Assembly (NCBI RefSeq): GCF_000765145.1
Contig: NZ_JMGA01000001.1
Span: 40,973 to 104,972 of the forward strand
Direction: 5' to 3'
DNA length: 64,000 nucleotides
From: Desulfosporosinus sp. HMP52
Lineage (GTDB): Bacteria; Bacillota; Desulfitobacteriia; Desulfitobacteriales; Desulfitobacteriaceae
Shown: positions 26,215-35,117 of the stretch, piece after piece
How the letters are laid out: each line of letters begins with the position of its first letter
Position numbering within the stretch: the stretch's first letter is position 1
Program-made: the position numbers and the translations under genes
The notes under the pieces: generated by a model
Told to the model about the DNA's origin: nothing
The model's input: only the letters and a program-made list of their open reading frames with translations
Databases searched by the model: none

Positions 26215-27045
26215 CTAAGGCAGGTTTTGAATGACTTTTTGCATCTCTCTCTCCTCTTTGGTTGCCTCGATGATATAAGAAGCAACATAATCTTCAATAT
26301 TCTTATCGGGTGCCCAAGACTTAACAATCTCTCTGCTGTTATCCTTGGGTGTCAAGCGGATATCCTTAAAGCCCACGCTCTGCAACATTGCTTTGATGTC
26401 TTCAACATATTCCGCACCACCAATACAACTTGCAATCAGTGCTAAATCTTCTTTTATGAGTCTAGGTAATTGAGCTGTAGCAACAACATCGGATGTTGAT
26501 AATCTTCCACCGGGCTTAAGAACTCTTAAAGCCTCTTTAAACACCTGTTCCTTATCCAGAGAAAGATTGATTACACAATTCGATAGGATGACATCTACAG
26601 AACTATCCGCAACAGGCAAATGTTCAATTTCCCCCAATCTAAACTCAACATTTGTATACCCACTTTTCTCAGCATTTTTCCTTGCCAGCCTAACCATATC
26701 CGGTGTCATATCAACCCCTATTACATATCCTGCGTCCCCTACCTGCCTTCTGGCAAGGAAGCAATCAAAACCGCCGCCGCTTCCTAGGTCAAGAACTACT
26801 TCCCCGTCTTTTAAAGATGCGATAGCAATTGGATTCCCGCATCCCAGTCCCATATTAGCTTCAGGCGGCACACTTGAAAGATCCCCTTCGGTGTAACCAA
26901 TTTTGGCGGATATTTCAGCAATATCTACCAGTGAACCACTGCAGCTGCATTCGCCGCCGCAACAGCCTCCTTCAGCCCCTTTCTGGGCAACCTCTGCATA
27001 ATTCTTTCTAATAAAGTCTCTTATCTCTTCTTTATTGTCTGTCAT
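26215..27045 (-). CDS. arsM: Arsenite S-adenosylmethionine methyltransferase
   Basis: 276 aa class I methyltransferase. N-terminal Cys-rich stretch (GGCCGGECSCSG, about 27-38), SAM loop VVLDLGSGGGFD, and the As-binding cysteines expected for ArsM (MGLGCGNP, LSNCVINL, IASCIGGAEY). Converts As(III) to methylated species. It lies directly upstream of the arsR operator but after a terminator that follows the sigma factor gene. Confidence 0.93.
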   Translation of the reverse strand: MTDNKEEIRDFIRKNYAEVAQKGAEGGCCGGECSCSGSLVDIAEISAKIGYTEGDLSSVPPEANMGLGCGNPIAIASLKDGEVVLDLGSGGGFDCFLARRQVGDAGYVIGVDMTPDMVRLARKNAEKSGYTNVEFRLGEIEHLPVADSSVDVILSNCVINLSLDKEQVFKEALRVLKPGGRLSTSDVVATAQLPRLIKEDLALIASCIGGAEYVEDIKAMLQSVGFKDIRLTPKDNSREIVKSWAPDKNIEDYVASYIIEATKEEREMQKVIQNLP

Positions 27046-27101
27046 AAATACCCTCCATCAATTTCATTAAATAGTTTTCACTATTAAAGACGCTGGGAAC
27101 G

Positions 27102-27126
27102 AAAAAAGGACGCATCTTTACGTCCC
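27102..27126 (-). terminator. Terminator after the sigma factor gene
   Basis: GGGACG..CGTCC stem (27108-27112 with 27121-27125) followed by a T6 run on the minus strand. It separates the sigma gene from arsM. Confidence 0.75.
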
Positions 27127-27131
27127 TTTTC

Positions 27132-27704
27132 TTAACAATATTTGCATTCACTACTTTTATGCTTATAGTCGATGATATTCCCCCTGCTGTCAATTTCCAA
27201 CTGACAGCAGGCGAAAAGCATATCTTTTAACATTTTCCTGGCCCGCTGAACTCTGGATTTTGCTCCCGATATAGAAATACCCAGTTCCTTACTCAACTCT
27301 TTCTGGGTCATAGCCTGGAATTCTGTCAGCAGAATAGCCTGCTTGTAGGTCTCCGGCAAACTATCTACCATAACTTTTAAGCACGATGCTATTTCAATGT
27401 TTGCAGACGATTCCTCATCTGTTGTGCTTTCCAGATCTTCGCTAAGATCTGTGATTTCCAACTTATCGTGATTTCTCTTATAGTAGTCTGTAATAGTGTT
27501 TCGGGCTACTCTGTATATCCAAGCATGAATTTTATCCTCGTTCATCACTCTGTCGATATTCTTATGGATTTTTAAAAAAATTTCCTGAAATATGTCCTCG
27601 GCATCCTGTTCATTATCAACCCGATTCTTAATAAACCTTTTGAGGGGTAGACTGAATTCCTCCCAAACACAGTTTATACAAGTACTCACAGCAAACCACC
27701 TCAT
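27132..27704 (-). CDS. ECF-type RNA polymerase sigma factor (SigZ-like)
   Basis: 190 aa. Sigma region 2 (FIKNRVDNEQDAEDIFQEIFLKI, WIYRVARNTITDYYKR) and region 4 (LPETYKQAILLTEFQAMTQKELSKELGISISGAKSRVQRARKML) are intact. The C-terminus is Cys-rich (FACCQLEIDSRGN...SSECKYC), a feature of SigZ-like factors found near arsM/arsR genes. No anti-sigma gene is adjacent, so the cysteines themselves might sense thiol-reactive metalloids. This is inference. Confidence 0.85.
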   Translation of the reverse strand: MRWFAVSTCINCVWEEFSLPLKRFIKNRVDNEQDAEDIFQEIFLKIHKNIDRVMNEDKIHAWIYRVARNTITDYYKRNHDKLEITDLSEDLESTTDEESSANIEIASCLKVMVDSLPETYKQAILLTEFQAMTQKELSKELGISISGAKSRVQRARKMLKDMLFACCQLEIDSRGNIIDYKHKSSECKYC

Positions 27705-27755
27705 TTTTTGTAAGCAGCCATTCCCGTAGTGAGTATTAACTGGATCTCCACAATC

Positions 27756-27995
27756 TTACTTATAAGTTTCCAAGATCTTAGCTATTTCCTTCGGCTTCAA
27801 TACCTTACCAACGGATACAACCTTCTCATCAATGACTAAGGCCGGGGTCGACATTACCCCATAGGCCATAACATCCTTTAGGTCGTCGACTTTAATAATT
27901 TCCGCTGCCATGCCCGTCTCTTTTAATGTTTTCTCCGTATTTTCTTTCAAAGTCTCACAGTTTTTACATCCAGACCCTAAAATTTTGATGATCAT
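27756..27995 (-). CDS. Small redox-active disulfide protein (thioredoxin fold)
   Basis: 79 aa from the ATG at 27995 (GGGAGTGG upstream). Thioredoxin-like with the CXXC site GSGCKNCETL near the N-terminus and the cis-Pro block MSTPALVIDEKV. The type is the archaeal/anaerobe 'redox-active disulfide protein 2', commonly found beside DUF318/ArsP-type permeases and ArsR regulators, as here. It probably reduces or delivers a thiol-bound substrate to the permease. Confidence 0.9.
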   Translation of the reverse strand: MIIKILGSGCKNCETLKENTEKTLKETGMAAEIIKVDDLKDVMAYGVMSTPALVIDEKVVSVGKVLKPKEIAKILETYK

Positions 27996-28075
27996 AATAA
28001 TCCACTCCCTAACTTCTTGATTAGAATTCACACTTAAAATATAAAGACAATTAACACAATAAATGCCATATCCGG

Positions 28076-28201
28076 CTATTTCTCATCCTCATTTACAGCA
28101 TCCACATTATCATTTCCCCATGAAAAAATATAATCCCCCCTCTCTCCATACTCACCCACATAACAAATTCCTGCCACAGAGCCAAAGCATTCCGCATCCA
28201 A
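28076..28201 (-). CDS. Possible small ORF (41 aa) between permease and thioredoxin genes
   Basis: A TTG-started frame at 28201 overlapping the end of the permease region reads MDAECFGSVAGICYVGEYGE and continues acidic to a TAG at 28076. The composition is protein-like (aromatic, two Cys, acidic tail) and it fills the gap in the operon. The start is weak (AGGG only 3 bases away) and no family is recognised. Confidence 0.22.
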   Translation of the reverse strand: MDAECFGSVAGICYVGEYGERGDYIFSWGNDNVDAVNEDEK

Positions 28202-28206
28202 ATACC

Positions 28207-29211
28207 CTACATCAATAAATAACCAAAGGCATTGAAGAAGTATCCAATGATTAGAATTCCCAGAGTAACAATCCCTGCAAAGATCGCTAAAAGTCTCAGC
28301 TTAACCACTTTTTTTAGCAAGATCATGGAGGGGAGCGAAAGTGCTGTTACCGCCATCATAAAGGATAAGGCAGTTCCAATTCCCACCCCTTTTAATACTA
28401 AAGCTTCAGCTATGGGCAAGGTTCCGAAAATATCTGCATACATTGGCACACCCACAAGGGTAGCTAACAAAACCGAATACCACTTATCCTGGCCAAGCAC
28501 GGCTGATATGATGTTTTCAGGAATCCAATTATGGATGGCTGCCCCTATTCCAACACCGATGAGAATGTATAACCAAACTTTTTTAATGATCTCTAAGACC
28601 TGATCTCTGGCATATTCCATTCTTTCACCAGTCGTCAGCTCTTCTTGATCTATATCAAGAATCTTATTTCCAAAAACGAAGGGCTCTACATATTTTTCCA
28701 GTTTTGCATAACTAATTAATGACCCACCAATCACTGCCAGGACAATCCCAACAACCACATAGGCTATGGCTATTTTCCAGTTGAAGATACTGGCAAGTAA
28801 AATCACCGAGGCTAAATCAACAAGCGGTGAGGATATCAAAAACGAAAATGTCACACCGATTGGCAGACCTGCACTGGTAAAGCCTATAAACAATGGAATA
28901 GAGGAGCAAGAACAAAATGGTGTAACCGTCCCAAGTAAAGCACCTAAGATATTTGCCGAAACCCCCTTATATCTACCCAGTATTTTTCTGGTTCTCTCCG
29001 GCGGAAAAAAGCTTTGAATATAGGAAATAGTAAAGATTAAGACTGAAAGCAAGATAAAGATTTTTATGACGTCATAAATATAGAAATGAATGCTTCCGCC
29101 TAAGGGATCTTGGATGCTTAACCCAAAAACCTTTTCTACCATAAGCTTTACTAAATCATAAAGCCACTCCATTCTAAGTAATTGATTATTTAACCACTCA
29201 AAAATAAACAA
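28207..29211 (-). CDS. DUF318/ArsP-type permease
   Basis: 334 aa with about eight to nine membrane helices. The signature TPFCSCSSIPLFIGFTSAGLP lies in the first half and the paired GVPMYADIFGTLPIAEALVLKG in the second. Members called ArsP export trivalent organoarsenicals; others may carry different thiol-reactive compounds. Context (upstream ArsR, downstream CXXC thioredoxin, arsM nearby) supports metalloid or methylarsenical efflux. Confidence 0.85.
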   Translation of the reverse strand: MFIFEWLNNQLLRMEWLYDLVKLMVEKVFGLSIQDPLGGSIHFYIYDVIKIFILLSVLIFTISYIQSFFPPERTRKILGRYKGVSANILGALLGTVTPFCSCSSIPLFIGFTSAGLPIGVTFSFLISSPLVDLASVILLASIFNWKIAIAYVVVGIVLAVIGGSLISYAKLEKYVEPFVFGNKILDIDQEELTTGERMEYARDQVLEIIKKVWLYILIGVGIGAAIHNWIPENIISAVLGQDKWYSVLLATLVGVPMYADIFGTLPIAEALVLKGVGIGTALSFMMAVTALSLPSMILLKKVVKLRLLAIFAGIVTLGILIIGYFFNAFGYLLM

Positions 29212-29292
29212 ACGATCATCTCCTAAATTTAATCACGACTTTTTAGCATCCTCTTACCACTTTTAATCATAGCTCATACTAAGACCCTTGAT

Positions 29293-29610
29293 CTAAGATC
29301 TTGATAAGGAAGTCTTTGTTTCTTCTATTTGACGTAGAATAATTGCCTCAACAAGGTCAATCATCTGGTATACTTCCTGATTCTTTATTGCATAAATAAC
29401 TTTAGATCCATCTTTTCTGCTTTCTACAATCCCTTGATTTTTTAATACTGTAAGATGCTGAGAAGTATTCGATTGTTCTGAATCAAGGTTAGGTAGTATA
29501 TCACAAACGCAGAGTTCACCTTTTCGCAAGAGTTTTAGTATTTGGATTCTTGTAGGATGTCCCAAAGCTTTAAATACACTTGATATAAGTTGATTACCCA
29601 TATTTGACAT
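29293..29610 (-). CDS. ArsR-family regulator of the permease operon
   Basis: 105 aa from the ATG at 29610 (AGGGG 8 bases upstream); a GTG three codons earlier overlaps the ribosome binding site. Winged helix with the metalloid site ELCVCDILPNL and SNTSQHLTVLKNQGIVESRKDG. It precedes the permease by about 80 bases. A 30-bp dyad lies directly upstream. Confidence 0.93.
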   Translation of the reverse strand: MSNMGNQLISSVFKALGHPTRIQILKLLRKGELCVCDILPNLDSEQSNTSQHLTVLKNQGIVESRKDGSKVIYAIKNQEVYQMIDLVEAIILRQIEETKTSLSRS

Positions 29611-29631
29611 TTTTCTCACCCCTAAAATACA

Positions 29632-29694
29632 TTAACATATTAGGAATATCTAATATGTTAAATTTATTATATTGTTAATTCCTTTTATTGTCAA
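29632..29694 (-). promoter_or_regulatory. Strong promoter with ArsR-type operator
   Basis: TTGACA (29689-29694), 17-base spacer, TATAAT (29666-29671): a consensus sigma-A promoter. Immediately downstream the 12-bp perfect arms TTAACATATTAG (29632-29643) and CTAATATGTTAA (29650-29661) cover the expected transcription start, a classical ArsR operator position. Confidence 0.88.
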
Positions 29695-29885
29695 GATATC
29701 CTCAAAAAACCCTGGGTTACTACGAAATTATCTACAGAAGAATCTTACCTCCCGCAAGTATATTCCAGTTGTTACGCTTCCTGGGTTCAAAGGGAACTTT
29801 CTAAAAATCAATATGGTAATTTATGGATCACAACGATATCTTAATACATAAACTATCATATAGTTCATTAGATGGAGGTGACAAA

Positions 29886-30143
29886 ATGGCATTTGGACAT
29901 TATTATTCGCTATGCCAAAGATACAGAGGTAGAGCAGTTGAAATTATAACTCATGAGGGAAGTGTTCACAGAGGTATTATCGGGGATGTTGACAACAGTC
30001 GAGTATATTTACAACCGCTAAATCGCACCAGGGATTTGGGGGGCTTTAGCTACGGTTGGTATGGTGGTTATCCTGGTTTTGGTGCAGGAATTGCGTTAGG
30101 TTCGATTGCCACATTGGCTTTACTTCCCCTCTTCTTTATCTAA
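29886..30143 (+). CDS. Small conserved hypothetical protein with Sm/SH3-like N-terminus and Gly/Tyr-rich segment
   Basis: 85 aa from the ATG at 29886 (GGAGGTG 6 bases upstream). It begins AFGHYYSLCQRYRGRAVEI, then a beta-rich block (THEGSVHRGIIGDVDNSRVYLQPL) that resembles an Sm/SH3-like barrel, then GGFSYGWYGGYPGFG and a hydrophobic end. Similar short proteins occur in spore-forming Firmicutes; function is unknown. Single gene with its own terminator. Confidence 0.75.
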   Translation: MAFGHYYSLCQRYRGRAVEIITHEGSVHRGIIGDVDNSRVYLQPLNRTRDLGGFSYGWYGGYPGFGAGIALGSIATLALLPLFFI

Positions 30144-30175
30144 TCTTATATTACAAATCTCTATTTAGAGATTAG

Positions 30176-30210
30176 AAAGCTCGAAGGCGAATTTAGCCTT
30201 CGAGCTTTTC
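30176..30210 (+). terminator. Terminator of the small Gly/Tyr protein gene
   Basis: A 13-bp perfect stem AAAGCTCGAAGGC (30176-30188) with its complement (30196-30208), followed by TTTTC on the plus strand. Confidence 0.85.
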
Positions 30211-30286
30211 TAATTCTTTACCAGAAAAACTTCTTATGGTCAGTTTTTATTAGGAAGGTTCTAATTTCTTCATTATCCTTTACTGT

Positions 30287-31069
30287 CTAAGTTATTTCTA
30301 GATTTGCTATTTCATCCGCTGGGGTACTGAATAGATCCTTAGATGTCAAGGGATTTGCTTCAATATATTTCTTGACTAAAAAATACCCAACACTGTACCC
30401 TGCCATTTTAGGATAAGAATCTAATCCATATAGTATGCCTAGATGTTTACGATCAGTTTGTAATACATTTCTGTTGGGGTATACTAGGTTGTTCCATAAT
30501 TTCTCTAGCTCATCAGTTGTGTAATAAGATGTCCAGGTTGCTATAAACTCTTCACCAAATCTTTCGCGAACAGCATTTTCTGCCAATCCTTCCGAAATAA
30601 TTCTGTCGAGCAATCCGTAATCTTTTTCACTTTTTTTATATTTATATAAACGACAAACGTGGTTGTATTCATGTGTAAACAAAGCCTTTATTTCAGTATT
30701 TAAGGAATCCTTCGAGACAAATAAAAAAAGTTTATCTCTAAAGGCTAGCCCTGATTTTCCGTTGAAATCCATTCTAATTGCCTGGTTATTAGTATCTGAT
30801 GGAAAAATGAAGACAGGGACATTCGGCCCTTCCCACATTTTTGTAAGTTGCTCGTTTTCATTTCGAACAATTTTCCACACGTTATTTTCCATTAAATTTC
30901 TCGCAAGCTCTTTTCCATTTTTGAAGGATCGATACATTCCATGTTGAGTTAAGTAATCATAGATTTCGTAAGCTTGAGCACCCTCGAAATACTGCTTTAA
31001 ATTTTCGCAAATTTCAATTGGTTGCTCATATAAATCTATTAACCACTTATCTGTTCTAATAACGCTCAT
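30287..31069 (-). CDS. DUF2268 putative zinc peptidase (YjaZ-like)
   Basis: 260 aa from the ATG at 31069 (AGGGGTG upstream). Soluble, with the metalloprotease motif HEYNHV (HEXXH) at about residue 137 and a downstream Glu in LLDRIISEGLAENAV, the arrangement of DUF2268 gluzincin-like peptidases. The substrate is unknown. Monocistronic, convergent with the small gene upstream in coordinates. Confidence 0.87.
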   Translation of the reverse strand: MSVIRTDKWLIDLYEQPIEICENLKQYFEGAQAYEIYDYLTQHGMYRSFKNGKELARNLMENNVWKIVRNENEQLTKMWEGPNVPVFIFPSDTNNQAIRMDFNGKSGLAFRDKLFLFVSKDSLNTEIKALFTHEYNHVCRLYKYKKSEKDYGLLDRIISEGLAENAVRERFGEEFIATWTSYYTTDELEKLWNNLVYPNRNVLQTDRKHLGILYGLDSYPKMAGYSVGYFLVKKYIEANPLTSKDLFSTPADEIANLEIT

Positions 31070-31227
31070 AAACACGCACCCCTAGCTTACATCAGGTTAA
31101 AGATGATTACAGCTACCAAATAACGTTGCGTTCTCTTTCAACTTTGAATAGGAGAAGGATAAAGTGTCAAATTATTTACTTTACCATAAAATAATATAGT
31201 TATTTAACGACTAGGATGTGACTGGAA

Positions 31228-31938
31228 TTGAATTACTCATATCTCGATTGTCTGTCTTTGTTCGGAGTTGGGGGGGCTCATCCTGGAGGTCTTAAACTTA
31301 CAAAAACCATTTTATCAAGGGAATATATAGATCAAGAAAAGTCGATCCTTGACGTTGGATGTGGCACAGGTCAAACATCTGCATACATTGCAAAAAAGTA
31401 CCGCTGTTCTGTTACTTCCTTGGATAATAATCCAACAATGCTAAAAAAGGCTACTCAAAGATTTTCATCCTTACAGCTACCTATTAAAGTAATAGATGGT
31501 AGTGTCGAAAAAATGCCGCATTTTGATGGATTATTTGATTTCATCCTATCCGAATCAGTAACATCGTTTACAGATGTCTCATTAACACTACAGGAATTTA
31601 AAAGAGTGCTTAAACCAAATGGAGTATTGCTTGCAATTGAAATAGTACTTGAAGAGTCCCTTTCTGAAGAAGAACTAAAAACGTTAGTTGACTTTTATGG
31701 AATTTCTCGATTATTAACTGTATCAGATTGGCGTAACCTTTTTCAAAAGGCTGGTTTCAAACAAATTAGTATAAATAAATACAAACAGCCGTTGGATGAT
31801 AATGATATTGATACCTCTACTGATTTTTCACTATCAGGCAATATAGATGAGAAGTTACTTGAAATTCTTGAAAAGCATGAGCACTTAACAAAAACTTATA
31901 AGGATAAACTAGGTTATTATATTTTTAGGTGTTGTTAA
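31228..31938 (+). CDS. Class I SAM-dependent methyltransferase
   Basis: 236 aa, TTG start (MNYSYLD). SAM-binding motif I LDVGCGTGQTSAYIA at about residues 40-54, motif II TSLDNN, and FDFILSESVTSFTD/LKPNGVLLAIE blocks of the UbiE/Methyltransf_11 group. The acceptor is unknown. Single gene ended by the hairpin at 32034-32070. Confidence 0.85.
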   Translation: MNYSYLDCLSLFGVGGAHPGGLKLTKTILSREYIDQEKSILDVGCGTGQTSAYIAKKYRCSVTSLDNNPTMLKKATQRFSSLQLPIKVIDGSVEKMPHFDGLFDFILSESVTSFTDVSLTLQEFKRVLKPNGVLLAIEIVLEESLSEEELKTLVDFYGISRLLTVSDWRNLFQKAGFKQISINKYKQPLDDNDIDTSTDFSLSGNIDEKLLEILEKHEHLTKTYKDKLGYYIFRCC

Positions 31939-32033
31939 TACCTTTTCAATTAATACCCTTGTCACTCTTGATCAAACTGCGGTCTTTTCATCCAGGATTA
32001 TTCGCTAGATTTTCGAGTGTCTGGTGTGATTAT

Positions 32034-32074
32034 AAATGGTTTGCTTCCATGCAATAGAAGCAAACCATTTATTA
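32034..32074 (+). terminator. Terminator downstream of the methyltransferase gene
   Basis: A 14-bp perfect stem (AAATGGTTTGCTTC, 32034-32047, with 32057-32070) about 95 bases beyond the stop. The tail ATTAATATTT is only moderately T-rich. Confidence 0.7.
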
Positions 32075-32209
32075 ATATTTATCATACCAGCTAAAGAAAT
32101 AATATATATAGATATATAAGTTCAGGGTGAACAATGCTAATTCAAACGTTATCTGTTAAAATTATCTTGTTCAGTTACTATTATAACTAAGACAGGAGAA
32201 TGAGTTAAT

Positions 32210-33163
32210 TTGATTCGAACCTTTGGATTCAAAAAGGACTCGGAGCCTTATTTTAACTTCAGTCTAGATAGCTTAAATGATCATGATCTTCAGTGGTATT
32301 GGATTGATTTCGATAACCCTAACGAGTCTGAAATAGAATTGTTACAAAAGCACTTTAAGTTTCATCCCTTAGCTATCGAGGATACCCTTTTTTCCTTAAA
32401 CAAACCCAAACTCGACTATTATGAAGGGTACACCTTTTTCATTCTTAACGCTTTAAAAGACGATACTCTAGATCCGTCGGAGGTCTCCTTATTCGTTGAA
32501 CAAAATTCTATCATATCATTCCATACAGATAGCTTGCCTGAGATTGATGCTGCTTGGGAACGAGTTACCGGGGATCGATCTCATTGGGACAAAGGGGCGA
32601 TATTTGTAGCACACCAAATTTTCGATAAAATAGTTGATCATTTCTTCCCGGCTGTTTATAAGATTGAAGATAAATTAGATGCATTAGATGCAAATCTAGA
32701 TCGCAAGTTTATCCATAAACTGTTAGATGAGGTATTTCAAATAAGAGGAGATTTATTGAAACTAAGAAGAACTGTATCTTCAATGAGAGATTTGTTGTAT
32801 AGAATCTTAAATTCTGAACGACTCCCAGGCTTCAAAGAGCATAAAATGTATTTTTCTGACATACATGACCATTTATTGAAGCTCTCGGATATGATTGAGT
32901 CAAGCCGAGAAATAACTTCTGACCTCCGTGATAGTTATTTATCGATAAATTCAAATCGTATGAATACAAATATGATGGTATTGACGGTGATCACAACAAT
33001 TTTTATTCCATTAACCTTTATAGCCGGAATTTATGGCATGAACTTTGATTATATGCCGGAGTTAACCTGGAAATATGGTTATTTCCTAGTATTAGGTATA
33101 ATGACGTGTATCGGCGTTTTAATGTTCTTGTGGTTCAAGGGCAAAGGATGGTTTGATAGTTGA
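32210..33163 (+). CDS. corA: CorA-family divalent metal transporter
   Basis: 317 aa, TTG start with AGGAG 12 bases upstream. A large cytosolic N-terminal domain and coiled coil (HHLLD.VF.IRGDLLKLRRTVSSMRDLL region), then two C-terminal membrane helices with the signature YGMNFDYMPEL between them. Mg2+ (or Co2+/Ni2+) uptake. No M-box riboswitch is visible upstream. Single gene. Confidence 0.92.
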   Translation: MIRTFGFKKDSEPYFNFSLDSLNDHDLQWYWIDFDNPNESEIELLQKHFKFHPLAIEDTLFSLNKPKLDYYEGYTFFILNALKDDTLDPSEVSLFVEQNSIISFHTDSLPEIDAAWERVTGDRSHWDKGAIFVAHQIFDKIVDHFFPAVYKIEDKLDALDANLDRKFIHKLLDEVFQIRGDLLKLRRTVSSMRDLLYRILNSERLPGFKEHKMYFSDIHDHLLKLSDMIESSREITSDLRDSYLSINSNRMNTNMMVLTVITTIFIPLTFIAGIYGMNFDYMPELTWKYGYFLVLGIMTCIGVLMFLWFKGKGWFDS

Positions 33164-33213
33164 ACTGGCAAAGGGTTATCCCTACTTTTCCGTATTCTGC
33201 AACTCTCACGAAA

Positions 33214-33249
33214 ATAAAAGCCCTGCATAACAAATTAGTTATACAGGGC
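33214..33249 (-). terminator. Terminator of the hydro-lyase pair
   Basis: GCCCTGTATAAC..GTTATGCAGGGC (33220-33249) followed by TTTTATTTT on the minus strand. Confidence 0.85.
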
Positions 33250-33289
33250 CTAAGGCTCGACATTGTGCAATGACTAATTGACTTATGAA

Positions 33290-33814
33290 TCAATAGTTTG
33301 AATCAGCGTAACCAACCCAACCGCCTTCTTTAACAAGTGTCTTGTCAAACTCGCCGACTTGGAAATCAATTTCCTCTGATTGATCTAATGAAGTTACAAC
33401 AATCTTATTTCGATCAATGTCAATTGTTATTGAAGTGTCTTTCCCCGAGTAGTTCTCAAAAAGATATTCCAGCTTATCTGCTGGCAATTCAATTGCGAGC
33501 ATACCGCAATTATACATATTCTGTCTGAAGATCCGGGCAAAGCTCTCCGCTATCACCACATTGATTCCATTTACTTCCAAGGCCCAGGGAGCATGCTCTC
33601 GGGAAGACCCGCAACCAAAATTAGCTCTTGTTACAAGCACAGTTTTGTTCTGAATATCTTCTTTGTTGTTAAATCCATTAAGAGTCAAATCCTCTAATAA
33701 GTAAGGCTGCAAGGCCTCCTTGGTAATTTCAGTAAGATATTTGGCCGGAATGATTTCATCGGTATTGATATCACTTCTATCTAAGAATAAGACTTTTCCG
33801 CTAAATTCTTTCAT
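33290..33814 (-). CDS. Aconitase-family hydro-lyase small subunit (LeuD-like)
   Basis: 174 aa swivel domain. DRSDINTDEIIPAKYLT at the start, and the phosphate-binding loop NFGCGSSREHAPWAL. It pairs with the large subunit 16 bases upstream. Homologs are annotated 3-isopropylmalate dehydratase, but the same fold serves homoaconitase, 2,3-dimethylmalate dehydratase and split aconitases. The sequence after the YL motif (YLTEITKEAL) is not the YLRS/YLRT of well-known isopropylmalate or homoaconitate enzymes, so the substrate is open. Confidence 0.85.
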   Translation of the reverse strand: MKEFSGKVLFLDRSDINTDEIIPAKYLTEITKEALQPYLLEDLTLNGFNNKEDIQNKTVLVTRANFGCGSSREHAPWALEVNGINVVIAESFARIFRQNMYNCGMLAIELPADKLEYLFENYSGKDTSITIDIDRNKIVVTSLDQSEEIDFQVGEFDKTLVKEGGWVGYADSNY

Positions 33815-33830
33815 CTTTCCCTCCGATATT

Positions 33831-35117
33831 TTAAGCTTTATACAATTGTGAGTTGGTTATTTTTCCTTCAATCGCTGAAGCTGCAGCAGTAGCAGGACTC
33901 ATCAAATGAACTGTACCGCCCTTCCCCATTCTGCCATTAAAATTACGGTTTGTTGTAGACGCACAGGCTTCACCATTAGCAAGTACCCCATTACTCATGC
34001 CGAGACAAGCTCCGCAGGTTGGGTTTGTAACGCAAAAACCTGCGTCTTGGAAAATCTCAATTAGGCCTTCTTTTAAAGCCAAGGAATAAATAGCTGGGGT
34101 TGCAGGGCTTACAATGGCCCTTACCTCATTGCTTATCTTCTTATCCTTAATGATACTTGCAGCAATTCTAAGATCTTCTATACGACCATTGGTACAGCTT
34201 CCAATATACACCTGATCAATTTTTGTATCAGACATTTCATTGACTGATTTTACTTGGTCTGGTTTATATCCGAAAGTAACCATTGGTTCTAAGGTAGAGA
34301 CATCATATTCATAGACTTTTTCATAAGACGCATCTGCATCTGAAGTCCATTTTGAGTATTCCAGCAAAGCGTCTTCTTTTGTTTTAAATTCGTCTTTAAT
34401 AAATTCCCATAGGTATTCAACAGTTGTCATATCCGGATAACATATTCCACAAGTGCCTCCGGCTTCAATGGCCATATTGCATAATGTCATACGTGATTCC
34501 ATGGACATTCCATCGACAACCGGTCCGGTAAATTCTATGACCATGTTTGTTGCCCCGTTTACCGTCAGTTCTTTGATGATAAACAGGATCAGGTCTTTGG
34601 CATAAACCCCTGGTTTTAAGCTGCCATTAAGCACAAATTTAATGGTTTTCGGGAAATGGAAGGCACATATACCCTTAAGTATCCCTACTTCAAGGTCAGT
34701 TGTCCCGACACCGGCAGCAAAAGCACCAAAAGCTCCATGGGTACAGGTGTGTGAATCCCCCATGATAATTGTATAGCCTGGTCTTACGAATCCTTTTTCC
34801 GGGAATATTGCATGACAAACACCATTTCTCCCGATGTCAAAAAAGTCTTTGATACCATGTCTTTTAGCCCAATCCCGTAGAATCTTTCCCTGCTCAGCCG
34901 TTTTTGAATCTTTGGCGGGTGTAACATGATCGATGACCGCCTTAATTTTCGTAGGATCAAAGACTCTGTCCATTCCCCTGGCCATAAGATCCGTGATGGC
35001 AATGGGTGTGGTAATTTCATGACAAAAAACTCTATCCAGTTTTAAAACATGGGTATCCGGAAACGGCATGTTTACCCTGTGTGCATCAAATATTTTCTCA
35101 GCGATTGTTTTCCCCAT
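33831..35117 (-). CDS. Aconitase-family hydro-lyase large subunit (LeuC-like)
   Basis: 428 aa. The [4Fe-4S] cysteines are in YIGSCTNGRIEDL and TNPTCGACLGMSNG, with the GDSHTCTHGAFG active-site block. The length fits the archaeal/clostridial HacA-LeuC subgroup. No leuA or leuB is present. The neighbour upstream is dapA, but each has its own promoter region. Between the genes (35118-35251) lies very AT-rich sequence with TATAATAA..TTATTATA palindromes. Reaction: reversible dehydration of an alkylmalate or citrate-like acid. Confidence 0.87.
   Translation of the reverse strand: MGKTIAEKIFDAHRVNMPFPDTHVLKLDRVFCHEITTPIAITDLMARGMDRVFDPTKIKAVIDHVTPAKDSKTAEQGKILRDWAKRHGIKDFFDIGRNGVCHAIFPEKGFVRPGYTIIMGDSHTCTHGAFGAFAAGVGTTDLEVGILKGICAFHFPKTIKFVLNGSLKPGVYAKDLILFIIKELTVNGATNMVIEFTGPVVDGMSMESRMTLCNMAIEAGGTCGICYPDMTTVEYLWEFIKDEFKTKEDALLEYSKWTSDADASYEKVYEYDVSTLEPMVTFGYKPDQVKSVNEMSDTKIDQVYIGSCTNGRIEDLRIAASIIKDKKISNEVRAIVSPATPAIYSLALKEGLIEIFQDAGFCVTNPTCGACLGMSNGVLANGEACASTTNRNFNGRMGKGGTVHLMSPATAAASAIEGKITNSQLYKA

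Noticed and set aside
31939..32209. M-box or other metal riboswitch before corA
   Set aside because: The region contains a terminator hairpin of the preceding gene and AT-rich sequence but none of the conserved M-box elements.
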